64,000 nt of DNA. It comes from Cymbidium sinense. Taxonomy: Eukaryota > Streptophyta > Magnoliopsida > Asparagales > Orchidaceae. Positions within the stretch are counted from its first letter, which is position 1; each line of letters begins with the position of its first letter. The translations under genes were made by a program, and so were the position numbers. The notes under the pieces were generated by a model, which searched no databases, had not been told where the DNA came from, and saw only the letters and a program-made list of their open reading frames with translations. Positions 35,348-46,735 of the stretch are shown in pieces. The stretch is taken from the NCBI GenBank assembly GCA_021442155.1, contig CM038215.1, forward strand, positions 7,216,976-7,280,975, in the 5' to 3' direction.

Positions 35348-36250
35348 GAGATAGGTTAAGGTTGACATAGCCCCTTCTCAATGTGGTCCATTGCACAACA
35401 AAAGGCTCTATGCAAACATACAAACAAAATATATATTCACATGTGGATTAGGAGGACAGCCCTAGCGGTACCTTTTCCCAAGAAGACATCTTATCTTTAG
35501 GGCAATGTTAGCAAAACTCCCTATAGGAATCGCCTGACTACTATTGAGTTGATAGAAGTACTTAATGACATTCACTCAGTTTCTCTCCAAGTTATATTTA
35601 TTGTGCTATCAGCAGGTCACCCAGTGGTTGTTCCCTGCTTTAGAAGATGTAAGTCTGCTATGCCTTCTTCCCATCATAGTCATTGCACATCGAAAGGCAA
35701 CCCCTTAGGTTGGCTAGTTCTACCCCATGACCAGTAGCCTCACCCTTTGGATTTGTAAATCTAAGATAGGACAAGTCTAATATAGCCTCTTCTCAATGGG
35801 TACAACACATATTGACATGGTCCATAAATTAAATCTATCAAATTTGACCAAGCTAACATCACTAACTGATATGCCCTCAATTTGAAATCAAACTAAACCA
35901 AATAAACCATATCAAATCAAATGAAACTAAGATAACATTAATCTTGACTACTTTTGAGTTGACATAAGCCCATGATGGCATTCACTCAGTAGTCTCCCTA
36001 GGTCAACTTTTATTTGTTGTGCATCCAACAGGTCACGCCAGTAGTTGTTCCTTGCTTTGGAAGATGGAATTCTTTTACACCTTCTTCCTAACACAGCCAT
36101 TGAACACCAAAAGGTAACCCCTTAGGTTGGATAGCTCTACCCCACAATCGATAAACTATCCCTTTGGATTTGTAAACTTGAGGTAGGACAAGGCTAACAT
36201 AGCCCCTTCTCAGTGAGCCCATCGCACACTGATAGGGTCCATAAATTAAC
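34540..36250 (+). repeat. ~400-bp tandem repeat units in gypsy-derived non-coding DNA
   Basis: The unit reads, with variation: CACTCAGTAGTCTCCCTAGG, GTCACCCAGTGGTTGTTCC, CTTTGGAAGATG, CACATCGAAAGGCAACC, CTTAGGTTGGCTAGTTCTAC, CCTTTGGATTTGTAAA, GGACAAGGCTAACATAGCC. Starts are near 34,555, 34,900, 35,572 and 35,975; the last two are 400 bases apart and most alike, the first two are incomplete and diverged. A copy of the last two recurs in the duplicated block at about 39,340-40,020. Tandem repeats between integrase and the 3' LTR are well known in Tat/Ogre-type elements. Confidence 0.75.
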
Positions 36251-36269
36251 TCAGATTAAATTAAACCCA

Positions 36270-36810
36270 ATTTGATTTTCCCCAATGGAGTTAAATCACA
36301 CTATTCTCCTAGTGGAGCTCTAAATCATATATAAACAAGTCAAGCAAACAAATCAAATTCAAAACCAACCTCCCTAGTGGAGCCTAATTAAACCAACTCC
36401 CCAGTAGAGTCTAAATCCAAGAAATCCAACCAAACTCTTATTCCCAGTTGATACATCCCCAAACAAATCTATGAAATCAAACTCAAATCCTAATCCCAGC
36501 AGATAGCCCGAACATGCTTCTCTAGTGGAAGGTTCATATACCCGATCTCTAGCGGACTCGAGCCCATATCTCTAGTAGATGTGCCTCTACATCAATTAAA
36601 CCAAAACAAATTAAAGTCGATTCGATCTTAATTTATGGTGGATTATAGATTCTTATCCCTAGCGGATCTTCTTTCCACAAATAATATAATCAAATCAAAT
36701 TCAAACCTTATCCCCAACGAATTTTCTTCTTATATGCCCTCACATAGACCACTTACATGTCATGTCCAATGCATGTGTGATTTCCTAATGGATCTCCATC
36801 CATGTCCTTG
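36270..36810 (+). repeat. CCCTAGTGGA-box minisatellite (copy in A)
   Basis: About a dozen variants of a (T)CCC(T)AGTGGA box at 25-45-base intervals: CCCAATGGAG, CTAGTGGAGC, CCTAGTGGAG, CCCAGTAGAG, CCCAGTTGAT, CCCAGCAGAT, CTCTAGTGGA, CTCTAGCGGA, CTCTAGTAGA, CCCTAGCGGA, CCCCAACGAA, CCTAATGGAT. Between boxes are A-rich spacers (AAATCAAA, CAAATCAAATTCAAA). The same tract recurs in copy B at about 40,050-40,570. Confidence 0.7.
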
Positions 36811-36879
36811 ACATGGAATTCTCATGAAATCTTATTTCTTCTCTTATGAACACCTTTAATACTTCAACCAATAGCTAAA

Positions 36880-38290
36880 TAATGTATTTGTTCAAATTAC
36901 ATCATCTTAACATTGTAATTAACATTTTATGATTTGTGAGGGTGCAAACTCAAACTAACTATACAATATCATGCTAAACAGATTATAGTGTGAATTAACA
37001 CACTATTTTATATTATAATTTGCTATAATATAATATATTATCTATTAAAATCACTTAAAAGAAACAAATAATAAAATTTTCTTAAAATATTAATAATGTT
37101 CATTTTGGATGTAAAATTCTTATTTTTCTATTAGAAATGGTACAAAATAACATAATTTTGGTATTGCTTCTTTGCGTGTGCCATGAATTTGGCCAACTTC
37201 TTTCATGTCAACCTTCAAATTAACAATTTTGTGAGTTTTGACCCTATGTATTATAACAAAAGTAAAACATGCTAAAATGTACAATAACATTTAGTAACAT
37301 GACACCACATTTATATGTATGTGAAGTTATATTGTTATGTACATTATATTTTAATATACTTTCATATAATACATTATCTTACATTACACCTTAAAATAAA
37401 TTGCTTTAAGTGAAAATTTTAAAAAATTGGTTGAAAAATGAACATTTATTTTGGATGCAAAATTCCATTCTTTTGATTAAAAGACACACCATAGCACAAC
37501 CCCAATGATGTTCCCTAAAGCTTACCATAAATTTTGCCAAATTCCATCATCTCAGCCTTTAAATCAATATTTTTATGAATTATACCAATTCAAACTCTAC
37601 TACATCATACTATAACCAACTAAAATATGCTAAACAAGAAGTAGTATTACACAATTATAGAATATAATGCATGATACTATACTATATTATGGCATCCTAT
37701 ATTATAATACAATATAACATATTATATTTTATTATATAGCATATCATATCACAAGGGATTTCTTAAGATAAAATATCATAAAATTAGTCTAAATAATAAA
37801 AAACTAAATATTTTAGTTGTATTACTTACATATTTTAAATTGAAACAATATATTATGATGTCATGCTCTACCTATTATGAATTTGGCCAAATTCTGCCAT
37901 TTTAAAGCCTAAATTAACATTTCTATAAATAATGCTAGTGAAGGCACGACTGCATGATTATAAAATACTAAAAGAACTTAAAATGTGCAGAGTAATATAT
38001 TATGATATTTGATGCTATACTATGCTACAACAAATAATATTTATTTTGAACATACAATCTTACTTTTATACTACAAATGGCATAGCACACCTTTGGTACT
38101 ACAACCTAATTCCCACTTTGAATTTAACAAATTTCATCATTTGATTTATTAAATTAATATTTTTGTGATTTATATTAATATGGACTATAGGGCACAATAC
38201 CATAATATACTAAAACATTTCAAAATATCTTATAACATCCAAAAACACATCACTACATGGTCAAATATATGATGATACATTATACTATAA
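36880..38290 (+). repeat. AT-rich ~300-360-bp satellite (copy in A)
   Basis: Four to five diverged monomers. One landmark, TTTTGGATGYAAAATTC and its variants, lies near 37,101, 37,444, 37,804 and 38,039. A second landmark (CATCWYMRCCTTTAAATTAA, then CATTTTTRTGAATT) lies near 36,900, 37,200, 37,543, 37,897 and 38,132. Intermediate parts share GGCATAGCACA, GAATTTGGCCAAATTC and ACTATAACCAACTAAAATAT-like words. There is no coding capacity. I do not recognise the family. Confidence 0.7.
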
Positions 38291-38319
38291 TATATGGTAT
38301 TATAATATGATTTAGAGTT

Positions 38320-39119
38320 AGGGTTTAGGGTATTCGAATCTCTAATAATCAAGGTAAAGTCTATTGAAGACATTTTCTTTAGCTACCTCAACTATGTTAG
38401 GATTAGGTCATTCTTTAGATCTACTCCTAATGACATCTTTATTCAAGGTTTATGGTTTAGGGTTATTTTAGGGTTTGGGGTTTAGGGTTTAAAGTTTGGA
38501 GTTATGGTCTTGGGTTTAGTTTTTTTAGGGTTTTGAGGTTTTAGGGTTTAGGGTTTAGGCATTAGGGTTTTAGGGTTTAGCGTTTAGGGTTTAGGATTAA
38601 GGGTTTTAGGGTTAAGGGTTTAGGGTTTAGGGTTTAGGTTTTAAGGGTTTTAGGGTTTAAGATTTAGGGTTGTGGGTTTAGGGTTGTAAGATTGGGGTTT
38701 AAGGTTTAAGGTTAGTTTTAGGGCTTAGGGTTCAGGATTTAGGATTAAAGGTTCTTTTTTTAAATTAAGTAAACTCATAGGTCTAAGTTTATTTTAGTTT
38801 ATTTAGTTTATTTAGTTTATTTTTTATTTATTTGAGTTTATTTTATTTTTTTATTTAGTTTAGTTTATTTATTTTAGGTTTATTTATTTTAGTTTAGGTT
38901 TTCTATTTTAGTTTATTTTTTAGGTTTAGGTTTATTTTTTAGTTGAGCTTTATTTTTATTTTATTATTTAGGATTACATTTTATTTTTTAATTTTTAGGT
39001 TTAGGTTTAGGTTTTTATTTTATTTTTTTAGTTTTAGGTTTTAGCTTTTTTCCTTAGGTTTATTTTTAGGTTTTCTTTTTTTGTTTAGGTGTAGGTTTAT
39101 TTTTAATTTAATTTATTTT
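38320..39119 (+). repeat. Telomere-like DNA at the end of duplication copy A
   Basis: After a 110-base non-telomeric stretch (about 38,335-38,445, AGTCTATTGAAGACATTTTC), heptamer-rich text runs from about 38,446 to 38,755. An anchor (AAATTAAGTAAACTCATAGG) is at 38,762, and pentamer/hexamer-rich DNA continues to the duplication junction at 39,119. The polarity is the same as in all other segments. Confidence 0.8.
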
Positions 39120-42100
39120 GAGATAGGTTAAGGTTGACATAGCCCCTTCTCAATGTGGTCCATTGCACAACAAAAGGGTCTATGCAAACATACAAACAAA
39201 ATATATATTCACATGTGGATTAGGAGGACAGCCCTAGCGATACCTTTTCCCAAGCAGACATCTTATCTTTAGGGCAATGTTAGCAAAACTCCCTATAGGA
39301 ATCGCCTGACTACTATTGAGTTGATAGAAGTACTTAATGACATTCACTCAGTAGTCTCCCCTAAGTCGGGTTATATTTATTGTGCTATCAGCAGGTCACC
39401 CAGTGGTTGTTCCCTGCTTTAGAAGATGTAAGTCTGCTATGCCTTCTTCCCATCACAGTTATTGCACATCGAAAGGCAACCCCTTATGTTGGCTAATTCT
39501 ACCCCATGACCAGTAGCCTCACCCTTTGGATTTGTAAATCTAAGATAGGACAAGTCTAATATAGCCTCTTCTCAATGGGTACAACACATATTGACATGGT
39601 CCATAAATTAAATCTATCAAATTTGACCAAGCTAACATCACTAACTGATATGCCCTCAATTTGAAATCAAACTAAACCAAATAAACTATATCAAATCAAA
39701 TGAAACTAAGATAACATTAATCTTGACTACTTTTGAGTTGACATAAGTCCACGATGGCATTCACTCAGTAGTCTCCCTAGGTCAACTTTTATTTGTTATG
39801 CATCGAACAGGTCACGTCAGTAGTTGTTCCTCGCTTTGGAAGATGGAATTCTTTTACACCTTCTTCCTAGCACAGCCATTCAACACCAAAAGGTAACCCC
39901 TTAGGTTGGCTAGCTCTACCCCACAACTGATAAACTATCCCTTTGGATTTGTAAACCTGAGGTAGGACAAGGCTAACATAGCCCCTTCTTAGTGAGCCCA
40001 TCGCACACTGATAGGGTCGATAAATTAACTCAGATTAAATTAAACCCAATCTGACTTTCCCCAATGGAGTTAAATCACACTGTTCTCCCTAGTGGAGCCC
40101 TAAATCATATATAAACAAGTCAAGCAAACAAATCAAATTCAAAACCAACCTCCCTAGTGGAGCCTAATTAAACCAACTCCCCTAGTAGAGTCTAAATCCA
40201 AGAAATCCAACCAAACTCTTATTCCCAGCTGATACATCCATAAACAAATCTATGAAATCAAACTCAAATCCTAATCCCAGTGGATAGCCCGAACATGCTT
40301 CTGTAGTGGAAGGTTCATATACCCTATCTTTAGCGGACTCGAGCCCATATCTCTAGTAGATGTTCTCACATCAATTAAACCAAAACAAATTAAAGTTTAT
40401 CTAATTATGGTGGATTATAGATTCTTATCCCTAGCGGATCTTCTTTCCACAAATAATATAATCAAATCAAATTCAAACCTTATCCCCAACGAATTTTCTT
40501 CTTATATGCCCTCACATAGACCACTTACATGTCATGTCCAATGCATGTGTGATTTCCTAATGGATCTCCCTCCATGTCCTTGACATGGAATTCTCATGAA
40601 ATCTTATTTCTTCTCTTATGAACACCTTTAATACTTCAACCAATAGCTAAATAATGTATTTGTTCAAATTACATCATCTTAACATTGTAATTAACATTTT
40701 ATGATTTATGATGGTGCAAGCTCAAACTAACTATACAATATGCTAAGATTATAGTGTGAATTAACACACTATATTATATTATAATTTGCTATAATATAAT
40801 ATATTATCTAACATTACACATCATTAAAATCACTTAAAAGAAACAAATAATAAAATTTTCTTAAAATATGAATAATGTTCATTTTGGATGTAAAATTCTT
40901 ATTTTTCTATTAGAAATGGTACAAAATAACATAATTTTGGTGCTTTTCTTTATGTGCCATGAATTTGGCCAACTTCTTTCATGTCTACCTTCAAATTAAC
41001 AATTTTGTGAGTTTTGACCCGATGTATTATAACAAAAGTAAAACATGCTAAAATGTACAATAACATTTAGTAACATGCCACCACATTTATATGTATGTGA
41101 AGCTATATTGTTATGTACATTATATTTTAATATACTTTCATATAATACATTATCTTACATTACACCTTAAAATAAATCACTTTAAGTGAAAATTTTAAAA
41201 AATTGGTTGAAAAATGAACATTTATTTTGGATGCAAAATTCCATTCTTTTGATTAAATGACACACCATAGCATAACCCCAATGATGTTCCCTAAAGCTTA
41301 CCATAAATTTTGCCAAATTCCATCATCTCAGCCTTTAAATCAATATTTTTATGAATTATACCAATTCAAACTCTACTACATCATACTATAACCAACTAAA
41401 ATATGCTAAACAAGAAGTAGTATTACATAATTGTAGAATATAATGCATGATACTATACTATATTATGGCATCCTATATTATAATACAATGTAACATATTA
41501 TATTTTATCATATAGCATATCATATCACAAGGGATTTCTTAAGATAAAATATCATAAAATTAGTCTAAATAAAAAAACTAAATATTTTAGTTGTATTACT
41601 TACATATTTTAAATTGAAACAATATATTATGATGCCATGCTCTACCTATTATGAATTTAAATTCTCGCCATTTTAAAGCTGAATTAACATTTCTATAAAT
41701 AATGCTAGTGAAGGCATTTAATTTATGATTATAAAATACTAAAAGAACTTAAAATGTGCAGAGCAATATATTATGATATTTGATGCTATACTATGCTACA
41801 ACAAATAATATTTATTTTGAACATACAATCTTACTTTTAGACTACAAGTGGCATAGCACACCTTTGGTACTACAACCTAATTCCCACTTTGAATTTAACA
41901 AATTTCATCATTTGATTTAATACCATAATAAACTAAAACATTTCAAAACATCTTATAACATCCAAAAACACATCACTACATGGTCAAATATATGATGATA
42001 CATTATACTATAATATATGGTATTATAATGATTTAGAGTTAGGGTTTAGGTATGAATATCTAATAATCAAAAGTCTATTGAAGACATTTTCTTTAGCTAC

Positions 42101-42785
42101 CTCAATTATGTTAGGATTAGGTCATTCTTTAGATCTACTCCTAATGAAATCTTTATTCAAGGTTTATGGTTTAGGGTTATTTTAGGGTTTGGGGTTTAGG
42201 GTTTAAAGTTTGGAGTTATAGGTCTTGGGGTTTAGGTTTTAGGGTTTTGAGGTTTTAGGGTTTAGGGTTTAGGCATTAGGGTTTTAGGGTTTAGCGTTTA
42301 GGGTTTAGGATTAAGGGTTTTAGGGTTAAGGGTTTAGGGTTTAGGGTTTAGGTTTTAAGGGTTTAGTTTAAGATTTAGTGTGTAGGGTTGTAAGATGGGT
42401 TTAGTTTTTTTAGGGCTTAGGGTTGTGGATTTAGGATTAAGGTTCTTTTTTAAATTAAGTAAACTCATAGGTCTAAGTTTATTTGTTTATTTATTTAGTT
42501 TATTTTTATTTATTTATTTATTTTATTTTATTTAGTTTAGTTTATTTATTTTAGTTTATTTATTTTAGTTGGTTTTCTATTTTAGTTTTTTTAGGTTTAG
42601 GTTTATTTTTAGTTGAGCTTTATTTTTTATTTCATTATTTAGGATTAGGTTTTATTTTTAATTTTAGGTTTAGGTTTAGGTTTTTTTTATTTTTTTAGTT
42701 TTAGGTTTAGCTTTTTCCTTAGGTTTATTTTTTAGGTTTTATTTTTTTGTTTAAGTGTAGGTTTATTTTTAATTTAATTTATTTT
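39120..42785 (+). repeat. Tandem segmental duplication, copy B
   Basis: Direct repeat of 35,348-39,119. It includes the same ~400-bp units (39,340-40,020), the box minisatellite (40,050-40,570), the AT-rich satellite (about 40,660-42,030) and the telomere-like end with the anchor at 42,452. It is about 100 bases shorter than A because of small deletions, most of them in the telomere-like part and the AT-rich part. At the right end the array simply continues (ATTTAATTTTAG), while in A the homologous point is cut by the start of B. B thus shows the original junction and A the new one. Confidence 0.92.
40660..42030 (+). repeat. AT-rich ~300-360-bp satellite (copy in B)
   Basis: Second occurrence of the satellite through the duplication. 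Landmarks CATTTTGGATGTAAAATTC (near 40,881), ATTTATTTTGGATGCAAAAT (near 41,220) and ACTAAATATTTTAGTTG (near 41,578) keep the monomer order of copy A. Some monomers have extra deletions, for example GAATTTAAATTCTCGCC at about 41,653 where A has GAATTTGGCCAAATTC. Confidence 0.7.
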
Positions 42786-45700
42786 ATTTAATTTTAGTTT
42801 ATGTTTATGTTTAGTTTATTTTAAGTTTAGGTTTGGGTTTTATTTATTTTAGTTTAAGTTTTATTTTATTTTTTATTTTTTAGTTTAGGGTTTGGTTTCT
42901 TTTATTTATTTTAGGTTTATTTTAGTTTTTTATTTATTTTAATTTTAATTTTATTTTATTTTGTATTTTTAATCTTAAGTTTATTTTATTTTTTTAGTTT
43001 AGTTTAGGTTTTTATTTATTTTATTTTAGTTTTTTTATTTATTTTCATTTATTTTGAGGTTTAGGTTTAGGTTCTAATTTTGGTTTTTTATTAATTTTAT
43101 TTTCAAGTTTTATTTTGAAGTTTGGGTTTAGGTTCTAGTTTAGGTTCTTTTATTCATTTTATTTTTAGATTTTATTTTGTTTATAGGTTGTGCCTTGGGT
43201 TTAGGGTTTATGGTTTAGTTTTGCTATGTTTAGATTTTAGTGGTGTGGTTTGTTTAGTTTAGGCTCATTATTTAGACCCCAGGGTTGAGGTTTAGGGTCA
43301 GTTTAGAGTTTAGGTTTTGGGCTTAGAGCTCAGTTTAGGGTTTAGAGTTGGCCTAGGGTCAGGTTGAGCCTGAGTGGTTTCAGTTTTAGGTTTAGGTTTA
43401 GTTTATGGTTTGGGGTTAAAGTTTAGTAGGGTCAGATTTAGGGCCAGGGTTGGGGTTTAAGGCCCAGGGCCTAGGCTAGGGTTTTAGGTTTTCCAGGCCT
43501 AGGGTTTAGTTTAGGGGAGGTCAGGCCTTGTAGATTTAGGTTTAGGCCTGGTTTGCAGGTTTAATTTTAAGTGGGTTTAGGTTTCTTTAAGCAAACCGAT
43601 AGGTTTGGGTTTATTTAGTTTATTTTAATATATTTTATTTTATTTTATTTTATTTAGGTTAATTTTTTATTTTATTTAGTTTAGTTTATTTATTTTAGTT
43701 TAGGTTTTTATTTTAGTTTATTTTTAAGTTTAGGTTTTTTTTTTGTTTATTTTATTTTATTTTATTTTTTAGGTTTAGGTTTATTTTTCTTTTATGTTTA
43801 TGTTTAGGTTTAGGTTTTATTTTATTTTTTCAGGTTTTGGTTTTAGGTTTTTATTTTAGGTTAATTTTTATATTTTATTTTTTGGTTTATGTTTAGGTTT
43901 ATTTTTAGTTTATTTTATTTTATTTACTTTAGGGTTTAGGTTTAGTTTATTATAGGTTAAGGTTAAGGTTCTATTTATGTTAGTTTAGTTTATTTTAGTT
44001 TAGCTTTAGGTTTATTTTATTTTGTTTGATTTAGGTTTAGATTTTTTTTTAGTTTAGGTTTTATTTTTTTTTATTTATTTTTTAGGTTTTATTTTAGGTT
44101 TAGGTATCATTTAGTTTTTATTTTATTTTAATTTAGGTTTATTTTATTTATATTTTATGTTTAGTTTTATTTTATTTAGGTTTTTATTTTTAGTTTTTTT
44201 TTAGTTTAGGTTTTTATTTATTTTATTTTAGTTTAGTTTTTATTTTTAATTTTATTTTATTTTTTCTTTAGGTTTAGGTATTGGTTTATCTTTAGGTTTA
44301 AGTTTTAATTTTGGTTTTTATTTTATTTTATTTTTTATTTTTATTAGGTTTAGGTTTTTTTATTTATTTTATTTTAAAGTTTTATTTAGTTTAGGTTTAT
44401 GTTTTTGTTTTAGGGTTTAGGGTTTAGGGTTTGGGGGTTTAGGATTTAGGTATAGGATTGAGGTTTATATTTTAGGGTTTATTATTTCATAAGGTTTAGA
44501 GTTAGTTTAGTTTACTGTTTAGTGTTTTCAGTTTGATTTAGTTTTAGAGCCTAGGGTTTAGGATGGGTTTAGGGTTTAGGGTTTAGTGTCAGTTTTAGGG
44601 TATAGGTGGGTTTAGGGTTGGTTTAGTGGTTTAGCTCTGGGTTGGGTTTGTTTAGAGGAGGTAGTTTAAGTAGTGTAGGGTTATAGTTTAGGGTTTTTTT
44701 TTTAAAAAAAAATTAATTGGTTGGTTTTGCATATTTAGTTTATTTTAATTTATTTTAGTTTTTTTTATTTTATTTTATTTAGGTTTATTTTTTTTTATTT
44801 AGTTTAGTTTATTTATTTTAGGTTTATTTATTTTAGTTTAAGTTTTTTATTTTAGTTAATTTTTTAAGTTTAGGTTTAAGTTTATGTTTATTTTTTATTT
44901 AGTTTTATTTTTATTTTATTTTATAAGTTTAGGTTTAGTTTTTATTTTATTTTATTAGTTTTAAATTTTTTGGTTTATTTTATATTTAGGTTTAGTTTAG
45001 GTTTTATTTATTTGATTTCAGTTTAGTTTTTTTTATTTGATTTGATTTTTACATTTAAGTTTAGGTATAGGTTTATGCTTAGGTATAGGTTTTAATTTAG
45101 GTTTTTATTTTATTTTATTTTTTTATTTTATTTAGGTTTAGGTTTTTTAATTTATTTTATTTTAAAGTTTTATTTAATTTAAGTTTATATTTTTAGGATT
45201 TTAAGCTTTAGGAGTTTAGGGTTTACGATTTAGGGTTGTAGGTTTTAGGGTTTAAGGTTTAAGGTTTAGGGTTTTAAGGATAAGGGTTTAGGGTTTAAGT
45301 TTGTAGGTTCAGGATTGAGGAATTAGGGTTTACGGTTTAGGGCTAGGGATTTTCTTTTTATTTTAATTTTTTATTTATTTTAAATTAATTAAACTCATAG
45401 GTTTAGGTTTATTTAGTTTATCTAGTTTCTTTTTTATTCATTTTATTTTACTTTATTTTTTATTTTTATTTAGGTTTATTTTTATTTTTCTTTAGTTTAG
45501 TTTCTTTATTTTAGGTATATTTATTTTAGCTTAGGTTTTTTATTTAAATTTATTTTTTAGGTTTCGGTTTAGGTTTTAGTTTTTTATTTTTATGTTTAGG
45601 TTTAGGTTTTTATTTTATTTTTTAAGCTTAGATTTTAGGTTTATTTTTAGGTTTTATTTTTTAGTTTAGGTTTAGGTTTCATTTTAGTTTATTTATTTTA

Positions 45701-46289
45701 TTTAGGCTTAGGTTAAATTTATTTTAGGTTTAGGTTTAGGTTTTATTTATTTTAGTTTAGTTAATTTTAGTTTAAGTTTAGGATTACTTTATTTTTATTT
45801 TAGGTTTATGTTTTTTTTTCTGTTTAGGGTTTAGGTTTTATTGTTTATTATTTTTGGTTTTATTTTTAGGTATATTTTTTAGATTTGGGTTTTTATTTAG
45901 TTCTTATTTTATTTTATTTTATGTTTATTTTACCTTTATTTTATGTTTACTTTTATTTTTTAGTTTAGTTTAGGTTTTTTATTTTATTTTACTTTAGTTT
46001 GTATTTTTATTTTATTTTACTTTTAGTTTAGGTTTAGGTTTAGGTTTTAGTTAAGGTTTTTATTTTATTTTATTTTTGTATTTTATTTTGGTTTAGGTTT
46101 TTTTTATTATTTATTTTTAGATTTTATTTAGTTTAGGTTTAGATTTTTAGCTTTTTAGGGTTTAGGGTTTAGGGTTTAGGCTTTTTAGGGTTTAGAATTT
46201 AGGGTTGAGAGTTTAAGGTTTTTAGGGTTGGGAGTTTAAGTTTTAGGTCGTTTTAAGAGTTTAGTTTTTTCATTTTTTTTTTTAATTTT
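42786..46289 (+). repeat. Telomere-like megasatellite array, segment 5
   Basis: Continues without a break from duplication copy B. Anchors are at about 43,589, 44,710 and 45,382 (preceded by 42,452 inside copy B). Heptamer-type blocks lie at about 43,190-43,580, 44,400-44,700, 45,190-45,350 and 46,150-46,260. The block at 43,190-43,580 is unusual for containing many C residues (GGCCCAGGGCCTAGG). No gene is present. Confidence 0.8.
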
Positions 46290-46735
46290 AATAGAGAATA
46301 GATCTGATTTGATTTTTCTTTTCGATTTCATCAACCAAGTAACACACCAAGTTTTCTAAGACACAAGCGACAACATAGATAAAAAATGAGCACACATAGA
46401 GCAAAACCAAAGACACCGTTCCATAAGCAGTAGATTGGATCGATCGTTCTTCAGTTTCTCCAATTCCCATCAGAATCACCATGGCCTCTCAAGTAGTAGG
46501 ATCCACCATCATATCCCCGATCTCTCCCTCTGCCATGACCACGACTGTAACCTCCGTCGCTCCTCCCGCCTCAATAACCAGCATTACTCTGACCACCACC
46601 TCCAAATCCATTAGCACCTCCAAAACCCCCACCAACACTACAAAAATCACCGCCTCCTTCTTCGCCTCCACCGCCAGATCTAGACTGATCCTAGTTGATG
46701 GTGATGTTCCTGTTGTCAAGGTTCTGCCCATTCTT
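46290..46735 (-). pseudogene. GR-RBP 3'-end pseudogene, copy 3 (best preserved)
   Basis: The minus-strand frame is nearly continuous from 46,732 to the natural stop at 46,451-46,453. It reads NGQNLDNRNITIN, then the TAG shared with copies 1 and 4, then DQSRSGGGGEEGGGDF and a Gly-rich tail with a single further stop (NAGY-stop-GGRSDGG). It ends SRGHGRGRDRGYDGG, SYYLRGHGDSDGNWRN-stop, the classic GR-RBP C-terminus. The 3' UTR-like part is 46,290-46,450 with a T-run at its outer edge. It lacks the first ~60 residues of the RRM and any start. Two overlapping chance open frames (80 and 87 codons) cover the same DNA. Confidence 0.88.

Larger units (their letters stand above)
35348..39119 (+). repeat. 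Tandem segmental duplication, copy A (3,772 bp)
   Basis: GAGATAGGTTAAGGTTGACA starts at 35,348 and again at 39,120, and near-identical sequence follows both for about 3.7 kb. The unit contains the end of the gypsy non-coding region, a box minisatellite, an AT-rich satellite, a short unique stretch (about 38,335-38,445) and telomere-like DNA (about 38,446-39,119). The stretches I compared by eye differ by only a few per cent. Confidence 0.93.

Noticed and set aside
35124..35354. 76-codon open frame on plus
   Set aside because: It lies across ~400-bp repeat units and the duplication start, with no family resemblance.
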